Assembly: GCF_964355755.1 (NCBI RefSeq)
Contig: NC_092680.1
Location: 6,733,001-6,797,000 of the forward strand
DNA from: Antedon mediterranea
Taxonomy: Eukaryota > Echinodermata > Crinoidea > Comatulida > Antedonidae
Direction of reading: 5' to 3'
DNA: 64,000 nt
Shown: piece by piece, positions 1-11,567 of the stretch
Numbering within the stretch: the first letter of the stretch is position 1
How the letters are laid out: every line of letters begins with the position of its first letter
Made by a program: the position numbers and the translations under genes
The notes under the pieces: model-generated
The model's database searches: none
What the model was told of the DNA's origin: nothing
The model's input: only the letters and a program-made list of their open reading frames with translations

Positions 1-598
1 TCCAGTTATTGTCTGTTTGATAATAATAATATATATGAACAAAACATCAACAAATTATAAATACAGTTCGCTGCAGTTGAATTACTCAATGCAGTAATGC
101 ATGAGTGAATATGGACAGTATTGTTAGTACCTAATTACACGCGAGTCACGCGTTTTTCACACCCGTGTAAAATGTGTGGGCTTGGTATATGATATGTAGT
201 CAGTACTGTATGCAAATGACATTGTCTATTTTCTCTATGCATCAACAAACACCTGACATTGGTACACCTGTGATACAGGCTGATTCTATTACATGGCTGC
301 CTGACCTCAATCGCCTATCAATAAACCACTTAAGATCTAAAGATAACAATATGTAAATCATACAAAAACAGTTGTCTTTTTTATCTGGTTTTCATGCATC
401 ATCACCTATTACTTAACAAGAGAATCAATAATGATGAACGCATTTCAAGATAACAATCTATGATGCCTGTTGTCACATGTCCTGTCTTAGGATAAATAAT
501 TATCATATGTTTGTCACTAGCTTTATCCACCCTAACCAATCATCTATCACTCTATAATTACAAATATTGGAAAGAAAAGGTAAGATAAATCGACATAC
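1..598. other. SMG5 intron sequence, no exon seen
   Basis: AT-rich sequence without a convincing minus-strand exon. The plus-strand 60-codon frame at 174-356 has no supporting homology or splice context. Confidence 0.5.
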
Positions 599-674
599 CT
601 GGTTCACAGATTTGTTTCTCTCGAGGAAGCTGGTTAAGAAGAAGTGCCAAGCGAGCCCACAATGTATGTGAACT
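599..674 (-). CDS. SMG5: SMG5 coding exon 12 (last one in the window)
   Basis: Encodes SSHTLWARLALLLNQLPREK, matching human SSQSLWNRLSVLLNLLP. It ends in phase 1 at donor GTATGT. I found no further SMG5 exon in 1-598. Confidence 0.92.
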
Positions 675-3600
675 CTAATTTGTTAAAGAAAAAATAAAAA
701 AATTACTTTAATCATGGTCTCAAAATCTTTTAAAATAGTGGAAAGAGGACAAGAAATAAGAAACAATGTATTTTTTTTTTTTACCATATTTATTGAGGGA
801 CCCTCAGAGGTTCACAAGACCAACATATGCACAAGATGCTCTACATAAACAAAGTCTTATTACACGTCTTTGGGAGTGGATTTGTAATTTTGTCCTTAGA
901 AAAAATCCTGACATGTGACGGGACTTGAGTGGTAGCCAAGCATCATAACCACCAAGCCACAACTCCACTCTTTAGGGTAATATTTCAAATATGATGTTAT
1001 GTTAGTTTATGATGGCGATGGTTGCATGTAGCGTGTAGGACACTACAGTAAATAAAGATCATGATCATCAAAAAGGATGATTATGCATCAGTAGTGGTCC
1101 TCATACATTATATTATATCTATATATAAATTTTACCAATAACATGAAAAACAATAAATATGTATTACCTGAGCAGTTGTGGTAATAATATCTGAATGTCC
1201 TCTCAGCCAATCACAAAACAGCTTTACTATTGGTAACAACTCCTCATTTGCTAATACAGATATCAATTTCTGGACAGAATCTTCTTTATCTAACAGTAAA
1301 AACACACATTCATTCGAACGGTGAGAAATTTCATGATTTGTACTAACTACTTTTGCTACTACTACTTAAAGAGCCCTGAGAGTGGATTTGTTGAAAAAAA
1401 GAAACACAAATTTCATAACTAACTACTAATAACTACTGCACATGTGGTACTGTGGCTAGAGGTTTCAGTGTAAAACATTTGAGAAATGACCTAAACAAGT
1501 TCATACCACCTAAAAGATGCTATTCTCAAATTTTTTTTAAATGCACCATATATTTTAGTTTAAACAGACCTTCATTCAGAGGTTTCTCTTTAGGATCATC
1601 TTCCTTGACATCAACTGGTTCACTTTTACCTTCGACTTCTGACCTGTCATTCTCATAAGCTTCAAAGGATGGAGCAAGACGGATGTTGCGTTTTAAGAAG
1701 CTAGTGCTTGGATTCTGAGAGAAAAGCTGTGATGACAGATCTTTAAGGTTCTGTGCAATAGTGGCAGGACTCCCTCTAGCACCTGCAGGCATCTGCTCCA
1801 CAGTAATCTGAGAGGTCATCTTCACATCAGGGCTCTTATTTTCCTTTGATTTAGATATCTCAAAATCTTGACTGTCCATCAGAAAATCACTATCAGAACC
1901 AGATGAAAATGGAGCGCCCTCACTTGCCACATCGCCATCCGAAGTACTGAAATCTGATTGACTGCTGATACTGAGCTCTCCCTCGCTGAGATCAAATTGG
2001 TCACTAGATGGCTTGCTTGATTGCATGGATCGTGCACGGCGTCTGCGTAAGGACTTACTCACTTGTTTTTTGCCATCTCTAGGAATGGCTTTAGTTGGGC
2101 TACCGTCTTGGCTTTGTGATGGAGTTAATGTATTGGTTGGGCTTGCAGGCCCAGACTTCACAATTTCATCATCCTCGTCATCCTCATCAGTTGCATCTGA
2201 AAATATTAACTTCATAATTGAATCAAATTACTTACATTCATTAATTAATTTAGCAAATCACATCATTCCAATTTTCCAATTCCAATGAATTGATTCAATG
2301 TCAAAGCTCAAAATTGAGTAATAAAAATAAACATACAATAAATTAACATTTATTTTTGTTAGTTTCATCCCATATGCATATCAAGAAAATTCAATGATTT
2401 AAAAAATTTATCAAATTAATTTTAATACTATAAATAATTATTCAAATTAAACAGGTTACTACCAAATAGATACATTAGAAGTCACTAACGATAAAACAAA
2501 ATAAGCTTAAGTCTAGGTTTATTTCTTACTTGAATTCATTCATTTTAATTCATAATTTTAACAAAAGTGAATTTCCACCAAGCCTATGTAATTTTTTACT
2601 AATTACAAACAAATAGTTACCTGAAATGTGTACATTACTGTCATAAGCACTAGGTGAACTAGGATGTTGTACATCATACAGCGCCCCCTGGATTCTCATA
2701 TTCACGTGATTTAAAAGATGTGAGAAAAGTGCTAACGTAAATGCAATGGCAGCAGACACATGCTTTGAGCCTAGATTTTGAAAAATGGACACATTAATGA
2801 GATATACTAATTACATACATATCAAATTAATATTAAATTAATATTAAATTAAGGTCGTATTAGGCTACGACCTCCAAGAGCAAATCTTTGTAGAACTAGA
2901 AAATCCTTCGTTGTAAATAGCATTCATATTTTTAATTCTAATGTAAGACGTTAATGCAATTTTTAAATAGTTTTACATTTTTAACTTTTTATCTTGTATT
3001 TTTAATCTGTTATAATACTGCACGTTTTAAAGTGTTGCAATATTGTTGTTTTAATCTACCAAGCAAAGTGAATTTCCATTTTTATGGACAAATAAAATTT
3101 CTTGAATCTTGAATTTGTTTTTACTATCAAAAATTCTAAAAACTGGACTTTTCAGAAAACCATAGACTTTGAGTCAGTGTTTACTGTATCATTATATTGA
3201 TGTTTGTGAAAAAGAAGGCATTTTGTTCCTAGAGATACTTTAGTTACACTTTATAACTAATTTATATTTCCTATTTTAACATATGGAATTGAGGTTTGGG
3301 GTGTGTCATATTTAAAACGTATTTTTTAATAATACTGTTTAATTATTATTTACGGTTTCAGTTTATCACATTATTTTTATTATTTGCCATTTACAGTTTT
3401 CGTGACTTAAAGCTTTGAATTAATCTTCTTTTTCTTCACATTACATTAAATGAATTATTCAACATATGGCATATTTCATAATTATACTATTTCTTTTGCA
3501 AGCTGGTGTTAAGCTGTGATTTGTTTCTTTGAACTAAATCTTATCACCTTTTGTCAATGATGATTGTTTATGTTGGTTTTGTTGGCAATAAAGTAAAGTA

Positions 3601-6600
3601 CTATATTCATATCATCATTCTTCTTTTCTATTATTTAGGCAAGTTGCTAAAGATAACCATAAGTGAATGCATTCACTATCCATCTCAATGGTGGCAATCC
3701 TATTCACAAGACAAACATATAAACAAGTTTTTGGGAGTGGACATCTGGCAGGATTTGAACTCAGGACCGGGATAGGTATCCAAGCATCCTAACCACTAAG
3801 CTAAACTCCTTATGTTACCTGCTTTCTGAAGTTTGTAAATTGTCATCAGCGCCATCATGACTACCTTGAAAACAACATCTGCTGATACATGCTGCTCTCT
3901 GATGTCATCAAGATTCTTCAGCACAACTGGTGCAAGATGGACCTTATGGTTGGGTGGATAGTACATGCACAGATTAAAGTCATGAAGCACAGCCTGGCAA
4001 AGATTAGACAATTCTGCACTTGTGGGGTTTGACTCAGGCTGCAGGAGGTCTTGAAGACGTAGGAATTTTATCAAGAGATGCTTGATATCTTTAGGTCTGA
4101 AAAACAGTAATTTATTAAATAGTTAAAAAACCAATAGATGCACTGTGTTTAAATAACATAGTATAAAACCGACTCCAAATAACGAGAGGCAAGCCATGAT
4201 TCAACGTTTTGATCTTTATTTGATCATCATTCCTTTCATTCATTAAATATTTCGGTAATCTTTATTTTAGACAATATATATTGACTTAAGTGTAATACTT
4301 ACTTACTTAATAGTGTGTATTTCATTTAAGTACGATTGGTGAATATGATTCATAGATCAAAACAAGAAGTGTCATTTATACTTGTCACAAAGAGACAATG
4401 TTTACCTTTGGATGTCTGGTGGCAAGTCACGATTATTTATCTCTGGAAGATCTCTAAACTTCTTTCGATTTCTTTGAAATATTTTGGCAAGATTATCACT
4501 AGCGCCTTCGAATGGTATATCAGCCAGCATGCTATATAACATAAAAAATTTTTTTATAAAATACTGTTTCCAAAAATAATCTGATTTCTAATAATTATAA
4601 GTAAACGAAAGAGGGTAGAGATACATAAATAATTACTATTTTACCTAAAGCTCTGTCTACACTATCAAACTAGTTTGACAAAAAAGTGTGATGTGCCCAA
4701 ATATGGTAGTGATATGCCCAAATATGGTAGTTTTATGACATCCTCTTGTCCATATATGGGCACATCACATTGTTTGTCACATAAAGTTTGATAGTGTAGA
4801 CAGAGTTTACTTTTCACTGATAGTAAACATGTTGTTGTGTACACAGTGTACACTATACAGTTTATTGTACAAATAATGCATGTCAGAGTGCGTTAAGCGT
4901 GGTTCCCACTAGCGACGCAACGAAAGGACGTAACGCAACGCAAGTGAATTGACCAATCACAAGCGATGGCTTATTCGCTTGTGATTGCTAACTGTCTATA
5001 ACTTCGCTTGTCATTGGTTAAAACGCTTGCGTTGCGTTTACGTCCTTGTGTTACGTTCTAGTGGGAACCAAGCTTAAGTGGAGACATTGTGAATACCCAA
5101 GAGTGAGCCGCATCTCCACTAACATACAAATTTAGACTAGTGTGTACTGTTATTTGTTTTATAACATGGGTCTATGAACTATTTTGACTTACTATTTTGG
5201 GTGAATACACCTAGGCCTACCGTGGCAAACACCACTCTACTTGGCGACCAATTCCTAGCAAAACAGTCATGTACCAGAATCGACAAGATATACAAGTGGT
5301 GTGTGTTTGTTTTCTTTTTTTAAATGGGGCCGCAGGACAGACAACCTGGAAGACGATTGGTTCTACTCATAAATCGTGCAGCGCTAGCGCGATTGGTATT
5401 CTGCCCTACGATTTACATGCAGAGTACTTTTTTGCTGCACACTTTTTGCACTCCAGTGCATGATAGTAAATCAATAAAGAGCACACACATATCAGTGCGT
5501 TTTATTGACTACATTCTTGAACCCATGTTATAATACTTTATTAGTTTATTACTGCTTACCATCTAATATAGTGATATGTTGCATCAACACTCTGATGCCT
5601 GATACCAGCAAGGGTTCCAAGTTGATTGTGAGGCATTCCCACATCTGGATTATAAAGCAAGGCCTGGTGATAATAACGTTGAGCCAAGACTTGGCTGCGG
5701 TAACCATCAAAATCCTGATGGTAACGGGCTATAAGTAAATGTTAAAAATGGAAAAAATATATAGATTTATCCAATGAAAAAAGTATGTAAAATACAAACT
5801 TTTTGTAATTTTTATAATATATTTTTTTGTGGAAAAACGACTAATCCTATTTCGTTTTAATCACTATATTTCATTTGGGATAATTTGCAAGTTTACTATC
5901 AAGACACAAACTTACCCAAGTCTCCAAGATAAATAAGGCATCGATGACATGCTTTCTCAGCCCATTGTTTTGCCTTTTCACTTGGTTTCTCAGTGGCTTC
6001 TGCTTTATCTAGATAAAAAATAAAACTTTTAAAAATGACATAATACAAATGCACACACAATTATTGGTTTAATCTATGTTAATAAACCTAGAAATGTACT
6101 TTAATTTTTATTGTTTTTATAAAAATAAACATCTGATTATGAAATTTATGGAACATAACCTAAAGATTAGTATATTCAAGTATTAACGATTATAACATAA
6201 ACATACCTTTTTCAGAGATCATTTCTGATATATCAATAAGATCCACAATGCCTTTTAGATTCAAGTTAAACTCCTTCTGAAGCCTGAGCAATAAATGATG
6301 ATAGAAGCCAATAGCCGAAATGAGATGTGTACGATAGGCACACTCCAATGAAGATCCTCGTCTAACATGCTTTGAAATATAAAAAAATTATTCTTTAATA
6401 TTGCTTACAAATCACAAAATCAGCGCTAAAGCTCTGTCTACACCATCAAACTTTATTTGACAAGAAATTGTAATGTGCCCATTTTATATATGGACATGAT
6501 GATGTCATATCACTACCATATTTGGGCATATCACTACCATATTTGGCCACATTACACTTTTGCTGTCAAACTAGTTTGATATTGCAGGCAGAGCTTAAGA

Positions 6601-9600
6601 CTGTTAAGAGAACAGAGATGACTGCTTTGTGCTGGAAAAGGCTATCATAATAGCAACTTTATACCAATAACACACCACACGACTACAGTCATTCTACATG
6701 TTTGTGTGTGTGCAGAATGACAGCTGCATAGTCTAGGAATGGTTTAAATCCTTTTCCTTTATTGCAATGCACCCTGAAAGTCTGTCAAAACTGCTTTTAA
6801 ACAATAAGTACAGTAATTTGGTATTTCCTTGTTTTGTACTTTTTATTTTTATCTTTTATTTATTCAAATTCTCACAAAAATGTACAAACAAAGCAAGAAA
6901 AAGACAAAACATATAAAAAGAACAGAGTACATTCAGTGAAGGATGGGACCAACAGGTGGTAAACACCTCTAGGACGGTCCAATCCCAAATTGCACAATGA
7001 GTAAAAAAGTTAAAAACATTATAATAAATATTTTAATATAATAGTAATATATAAATTTGTATAATTTAGGATAAAACTAAGTTGGTCGACATTTACAGCA
7101 GCGACAACAGGACACCCATGTGCACATATTGCCAGTTTCATACGTATTGGTAAATAAGTCGTTGAAATATTTCTTAGCCCCTAGCTTAAACCTGTAAGAC
7201 GTAGGTGCTTTTCTAGTATCTTGGTCTAACTGATTCCACATGGGAACAATGCGTTGGAAATACATCAATTTATGTGATTCAGTATGACCAATTCTAACAG
7301 TAAGATTGAAGTCATCTACAGATGATCTTGTTGCACGACCATTATTGTCTCCGGAAAATGTAATGAAATCTTTGATATTAAGATCATTCATGTTAAGCAA
7401 GCATTGATGGAAGAAGTTAACATCCATATATTCTCTTTTATATGAAAGGGGCAGTAAATTGAGCAATGTTAAACGTTCTTTGTAATCTTGATCGGGGTAA
7501 TTCAAAATGTATTTGGTAGCTTTACGCTGTACACTTTCCAAACGTTGCATGTTACATTTGGATGTGCCACTCCACAATGAGCTAGCATACTCAAGGTCGG
7601 TTCTAATCATGGAGGTGAATAGTGTTATAGTAATACTGATAGGGGAATTGTAACCCATAGCCCGTTTAATCATACCAAGTTTGCAATTACATTTAGAGAC
7701 AACTTTGGTGACGTGCTCATTCCATTTCAGATGATTAGATATTTCGATCCCCAGATCATTGATTCAATCAGATCTAGCGAGAGAAATACCATTCATCCTG
7801 TAGTCATATATTACAGGGTTTCGTTTTCTAGTAATAGATATAATTTGACATTTAGATGGATTAAAACATAGATCCCATGTTTTGCTCCATTTGTACAACG
7901 AATTGATATCTTCTTGTAAAAGATTACAATCGGTCACTTGATTAATAGATTTCAAGCCTTTAGCATCGTCTGCAAAAAGAGCAATTGTTGCATTCTTGGT
8001 AGACGTGGGCAAGTCGTTTATGTATAATAAGAAGAGTAGGGGACCTAGGATTGAACCTTGTGGCACCCCTGAAATCACAGGTAGCCAATCGGAAAAACGA
8101 TCCTTCGATAACAACCCTTTGCGTTCTGTTGGAAAGATAGGCCGTAAACCAATGATGGCGATTACCACTAATACCGTATGATTTTAATTTGTGCAGAAGT
8201 AAATGGTGGGACACACTGTCAAACGCTTTAGAAAAATCTAGATATACGAGGTCGACCTGACCAGCACTTACTTACTGTGTGAAAAATGGTTAGTAATTGT
8301 GAAACAGTAGAACGGCCCTTAATGAATCCGTGTTGTAGGTTATACAAATAATTCTTTAAGTGCGGAAAAATAGCGTTGTAAATTAATCTTTCGAAAACTT
8401 TGTTTGAGATACATAGTAAGGATATGGGTCTGTAATTAGAGGCTTTGTGTTTGTCGCCCTTTTTAAATACGGGAACCACGTTAGCTTTAAGCCAAATATC
8501 AGGCAGTTGTCCAGTTGACATTGACATTTTGAAAATGTGACACAGTGGTGGACTGAGTTGTTTAGCGCACTCTTTAAGGACCCGTGGTGAGATCTCGTCA
8601 AGACCGACAGCCTTAGAAGTATCCAAGCTCGAAAGAATTTCACAAACATCAGTTTTATTAATAATAATGTTACTTAGATCAGGCATATTTTCTTTTGTGT
8701 TGCTGGCTTTGGGTAGAACATTGTAAATCTTTGGTGTACTGAACACCGAATAAAAATAGTCGTTAAATACTTGACAAACATTGTAAAAAATAATCATTAT
8801 TAGTTGAAATTATACCTTCCTATTTTTCTTGATTACATTGATAACATCATAGTACACTTTCCACCATAAAAACTCTTCTGCTTTTCTTCCAAATGATTCA
8901 GGTTGAAGAAACATCAATCTCTCAGACAAATCTTTCAACCTTATATCAATATAAAACAAATATAAATTAAACCATGCTTATGTTAGAGAGTGCATCCTTT
9001 ATCATTCATATTGGTATCAATAATTTTATGCAAATTATTTAGCCAGCACAATATAATAATTAGTTGAACATGTAGCAGTGATATATATAATATGTCAAGC
9101 CTTTATAGTTTTAATAACGTTGTGTAAAATAACTAAAGTATAATACATTCCCTGAAGATAATTGCAATCAAGTTAAAAAAAATCCAATACTATACCTCAT
9201 ACGTAACTCAATTGTATCTCGGTCAAACACTGCCCTGTATGCCTGCTTTATCTTTGTTATATTGCTTAACTTCTTAATTATGTCTTGAGCTCCCCTAATT
9301 CAGTAATAAACAAATTAAAAAAACAGAATTAATCATTGAAGTACTGATCATTATGGAGGTATTTGTACTGATCATTATGGAGGTATTTATACCTCCATTT
9401 ATTACGAACAACCAAAATAACTCAGATAGGCCTATACCCATGCAAGTTGTGTTGTAAATAACATTAGGCCTAGGCCTATATTTTTTTCATATTTGTGTCA
9501 TCTCGATTTTTTGTCTAGGCCCTAGGAGGCCTTACCTAGACAAAGATACGGTACTGTATCCTAACTTCCGTTTGCTAAAAGTATGGTAAAATTGCATTAC

Positions 9601-11132
9601 GTCATAATCAGCCAATGGGGTGCTGGTATGTGTATGTGTCATCGTCTAGGACTTTGATCAACCGCTTAACATTTTCTTTATGCTTCATTTATCGCTATTA
9701 TCGCCGTCTGTGACAAAACTAAATGTAGCCTACGTCTGTTATTATTGAAAAGCCAAAACATGTTGATTTATTAAATTATATGAGTTTGTGTAGGGAAAGC
9801 GGTGCCAGGCTGGGGCCAGCTACTGTCTAAATCATAGTATTTTAACATTGAATTACAATTCCTTTACTTCTAATTTGGTTATCAACAATATCAGATTATA
9901 ATACTACTACTGTATGTTGTATAATGAAATAATATTTGTGATTAAGTGCATGTTTTAAATCAACCACATGAACTTGATCTATACGGTGGCCCACAACTGT
10001 CACGCACACTATAACACAGAATCACACAATTAAAGAAGGAATTACACAATTAAAGAAGGAATCACAAAATTAAAGAAGAAATCGCACAATTAAAGAAGAA
10101 ATCGCATATAAACAAAAGAAAGCATGAAAATATAAAACGAAATGCACAAATAAAAAAGACACGCGCAAATAAAGAAGAGCTAAGCACAATTAAAGACGTC
10201 CGCAACAAATTCGAAAGCTCCTCGCACAATTAAAGAAGTGCGCAACAAATTTGAAAGCTCCTCGCACAATTAAAGAAGTCCGCAACAAATTCGACAGTAC
10301 CTCGCACAATTAAAGTACAGTAGTCAGTATGGAACGCCATCGCTGCCTCCGGCAGCAAATTTTAATTCTATTCGGCTCGTTTACTATTACGTTCGGCTCT
10401 TTTAGCATTCAGCGCATTTCTATTCGGCCCATTTACCATTACGTTCGGCTCTTTCTGCATTCGGCGCATTTCTATTCGGCCCATTTACCATTATGTTTGG
10501 CTCTTTCAGCATTCGGCTCTTTTTTATTCGGCCCATTTACCACTACGTTCGGCTCTTTCAGCATTCGGCTCTTTTTTTTTCGGCCCATTACCATTACGTT
10601 CGGCTCTTCCTTATACGATGACGTTACACACGTACCAGCACCCCCATTCTGATCATGACGCAATGCAATTTTACCGTACCTTTATTTAGCAAAGGGTTGG
10701 ATACGGGGGACGGTACCGTATCTTTAGCCATGGCGATATATTATAATGTATAAACATTTATAATTTCTACTACTGTAGGCCAGGAGGACTAGGATCAAAC
10801 ATCTGCTCTGCGTGATCTCCTGGCCCATCTATGCTAGGCTAGGCCTACCTAGTACCCTAGGCTAGTAGTAGGCTTGTTGGTCCCCTGGATAATACTAATA
10901 GCCTGGCCTTAGTAGTAGTAGTAGTACTAGGCCTAGGCTAGTAGTGTAGTAGTAGTAAGTGGCCTAGGGCTAGGCCTACCTAGGCTAGGCCTAGTTGCCT
11001 AGCTAGGCCTAGCTAGCTAGCCTGGCCCAGGGCCTGCTAGAGGCCTTATATAACCTACCGACAAATACGTTTTGTCTGCTGTAGCTTCTCAATATCTGGT
11101 TTAGAAACGTTTCTTTTTTCTTTTTCTTCCAT
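599..11132 (-). CDS. SMG5: SMG5 (nonsense-mediated mRNA decay factor), partial: exons 1-12, 3' end off the window
   Basis: Twelve coding exons on the minus strand join in one frame with GT-AG splice sites: 11059-11132, 9196-9294, 8816-8939, 6207-6369, 5916-6008, 5560-5728, 4406-4531, 3819-4096, 2621-2770, 1570-2196, 1168-1289, 599-674. They give about 633 residues. SMG5 works with SMG7 to recruit decay and phosphatase activities to phosphorylated UPF1. Recognition rests on the 14-3-3-like/TPR N-terminal half (FGRKAEEFLWWKVYYD; ACHRCLIYLGDLARY; PHNQLGTLAG; LCQAVLHDFNLCMYY; SAAIAFTLALFSHLLNHVN), the acidic/serine-rich linker in exon 10, and LLPIVKLFCDWLR in exon 11. All align in order with vertebrate SMG5. 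The C-terminal PIN-like domain must lie left of base 599. The start ATG (11130-11132) is the first one in frame with TKRICR, the counterpart of human TKRLYR. Confidence 0.95.
772..972 (-). repeat. tRNA-derived SINE, family A, copy 1
   Basis: Read on the minus strand, it starts GTGGAGTTGTGGCTTGGTGG (box-A-like) and runs through GGTCTTGTGAACCTCTGAGG to a poly-A tail (the T run at 771-782). Copies 2 (3672-3812) and 3 (53748-53905) share head and body. Confidence 0.75.
1168..1289 (-). CDS. SMG5: SMG5 coding exon 11
   Basis: Encodes SVQKLISVLANEELLPIVKL and FCDWLRGHSDIITTTAQ, equivalent to the human segment before the PIN-like domain. The donor is GTAATA. Confidence 0.93.
1570..2196 (-). CDS. SMG5: SMG5 coding exon 10 (acidic/serine-rich linker)
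   Basis: Begins with a run of Asp/Glu (DATDEDDEDDE), then a basic KSLRRRRARS patch and serine/acidic segments with DLSEGE, and ends in NIRLAPSFEAYEN near the human FRLAPTFSN position. The proposed donor is GTCTGT at 1569-1564, a weaker GT site. It preserves phase with exon 11, while reading through meets a stop. Confidence 0.9.
2621..2770 (-). CDS. SMG5: SMG5 coding exon 9
   Basis: Encodes GSKHVSAAIAFTLALFSHLL and NHVNMRIQ, almost identical to vertebrate SMG5. It ends at the start of the variable acidic linker. Confidence 0.96.
2860..3115 (+). mobile_element. Probable 3' end of a non-LTR retrotransposon
   Basis: A non-coding segment ends in ATGGACAAATAAAATTTCTTGAATCTTGAA, with an AATAAA signal and short degenerate terminal repeats typical of jockey/CR1/L2-type tails. 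No coding part remains. Confidence 0.4.
3672..3812 (-). repeat. tRNA-derived SINE, family A, copy 2
   Basis: The minus strand reads GGAGTTTAGCTTAGTGGTTA (box A) and, about 35 bases on, GAGTTCAAATCCTG, a good pol III box B. It then continues with the body CTTGTTTATATGTTTGTCTTGTGAA shared with copy 3. It abuts SMG5 exon 8. Confidence 0.8.
3819..4096 (-). CDS. SMG5: SMG5 coding exon 8
   Basis: Encodes PKDIKHLLIKFLRLQDLLQP, LSNLCQAVLHDFNLCMYYPP and an alpha-helical end at LQKAG. The donor is GTAAC. Confidence 0.95.
4406..4531 (-). CDS. SMG5: SMG5 coding exon 7
   Basis: Encodes CMLADIPFEGASDNLAKIFQ, equivalent to the human CIQSEVSFEGAYGNLKRLYD stretch, then a basic segment. The donor is GTAAAC. 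Confidence 0.93.
4646..4810. mobile_element. MITE 'GCTCTGTCTACACTATC', copy 1
   Basis: The terminal inverted repeat AGCTCTGTCTACACTATCAA reappears inverted as GATAGTGTAGACAGAG. The interior holds CATATTTGGGCACATCAC-like repeats in both orientations. Five related copies lie elsewhere in the window. Confidence 0.8.
4893..5077. mobile_element. MITE 'GCGTGGTTCCCACTAG', copy in an SMG5 intron
   Basis: A 185-bp near-palindrome bounded by TTAAGCGTGGTTCCCACTAG and its complement ending GGGAACCAAGCTTAA. Three adjacent copies occur upstream of CDK7. TTAA at both ends suggests TTAA target duplication. Confidence 0.8.
5560..5728 (-). CDS. SMG5: SMG5 coding exon 6
   Basis: Completes LARY and encodes YYHQALLYNPDVGMPHNQLG followed by TLAG, the TPR-like signature shared by SMG5, SMG6 and SMG7. 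The donor is GTAAGC. Confidence 0.95.
5916..6008 (-). CDS. SMG5: SMG5 coding exon 5
   Basis: Encodes KQWAEKACHRCLIYLGDL, the hallmark CHRCLxYLGDL helix of SMG5/6/7. Splice sites are TATCTAG and GTAAG. Confidence 0.95.
6207..6369 (-). CDS. SMG5: SMG5 coding exon 4
   Basis: Encodes SSLECAYRTHLISAIGFYHH and a helix ending in DISEMISEK. The acceptor is TTTCAAAG and the donor GTATG. Confidence 0.95.
6428..6598. mobile_element. MITE 'GCTCTGTCTACACTATC', copy 2
   Basis: Same TIR and interior as the copy at 4646-4810, with a degraded right TIR (GATATTGCAGGCAGAGCTTA). Confidence 0.75.
6830..8800 (-). pseudogene. 5'-truncated, frameshifted LINE (jockey/CR1-like reverse transcriptase)
   Basis: Minus-strand fragments at 8228-8797, 7764-8214 and 7077-7673 lie in successive frames and match the reverse-transcriptase ORF of jockey/CR1-type non-LTR retrotransposons. 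Visible motifs are KANVVPVFKKGD, SNYRPISLL, HGFIKGRSTVSQL, SGVPQGSILGPLLFLLYIND, the catalytic FADD, and a cysteine-rich C-terminus (CTWVSCCRCCKC). The endonuclease half is missing. At least one frame change lies near 8.2 kb and another near 7.7 kb. A 3' UTR with a T-rich (poly-A) end reaches about 6830. It is nested in SMG5 intron 3, in the same orientation as the gene. Confidence 0.9.
8816..8939 (-). CDS. SMG5: SMG5 coding exon 3
   Basis: Encodes LMFLQPESFGRKAEEFLWW followed by KVYYDVINVIKKN, the 14-3-3-like helical core. The donor GTATAA at 8815 lies only about 20 bases from the truncated 5' end of a LINE in the next intron. Confidence 0.95.
9196..9294 (-). CDS. SMG5: SMG5 coding exon 2
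   Basis: The acceptor is TTACTGAATTAG and the donor GTATAG. The exon encodes IKQAYRAVFDRDTIELRM, matching the YRAV..VFKPENISLR stretch of vertebrate SMG5. Confidence 0.93.
10018..10316 (+). repeat. Tandem repeat of CACAATTAAAGAAG-type units
   Basis: Units of about 21 bp (CACAATTAAAGAAGGAATCA) grade into longer units (GTCCGCAACAAATTCGAAAG plus CTCCTCGCACAATTAAAGAA). The array sits inside the TIR element at 9542-10725. Confidence 0.85.
10367..10612 (+). repeat. 52-bp tandem repeat, about 4.5 copies
   Basis: The unit contains TTCGGCCCATTTACCATTAC followed by GTTCGGCTCTTTC and GCATTCGGC. The open 107-codon frame here is a by-product of the repeat, because 52 is not a multiple of 3 and each copy is read in a different frame. 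Confidence 0.85.
10780..11045. repeat. CCTAGG/TAGGCC-rich simple sequence
   Basis: Low-complexity run of CTAGGCCTA, TAGTAG and CCTAGG words ending about 15 bases from SMG5 exon 1. The same words are scattered at 12.95-13.17 kb and 28.98-29.28 kb. Confidence 0.8.
11059..11132 (-). CDS. SMG5: SMG5 coding exon 1
   Basis: The ATG at 11130-11132 opens a lysine/glutamate-rich start ending in LQQTKRIC. The donor GTAGGT follows at 11058-11053. The exon ends in phase 2 and joins exon 2 as an Arg codon. Confidence 0.88.
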
Positions 11133-11567
11133 TTTTTCACTGACAACTGAAAGTGGGATAATCACACACTTCTTTTTTTCGCAGCAGCGAGAAAAACAAG
11201 AAAAGAGGTCAGTCCAAATGTAACGGCGCCCTCTACAATACTAAAAAGTCCAAACTTTTTTAATTGAACAATGATATAAAAAACTAAAGGGTGCAGCAAA
11301 ATGTCACGAAAAATACATCGCAATAAACAACAAATATAAAGTTAAACAACTCAAAATAAAATACGACGTGTTGGTATTATATAGTTTGTATATAATTTGT
11401 AATGTTCTATCAATTTCCGAAAATAATATCTACACATGATGGTTACGTGTATATAACAAACAAGTACATTTAGGCATATCATATCCTATCCATTTTTACA
11501 GCGCCTTTCTCATACAACGGTTTATTTTATAAGAATGTTATTATTAATTTGTTCTTTCATGAAATCG

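Larger units (their letters stand above)
9542..10725. mobile_element. 1.2-kb TIR element in SMG5 intron 1, filled with two tandem arrays
   Basis: The left end AAAGATACGGTACTGTATC and the stretch up to about 9655 (GGTAAAATTGCATTACGTCA, GGGGTGCTGGTA, GTCATCGT) recur inverted at 10610-10725. The TIRs are therefore about 110 bp and imperfect. No ORF fits a transposase, so it is non-autonomous. I could not settle a target duplication. Confidence 0.7.

Noticed and set aside
10329-10652. 107-codon plus-strand frame with repeated SFTITFGSF-like segments
   Set aside because: It is produced by a 52-bp tandem repeat inside a TIR element.
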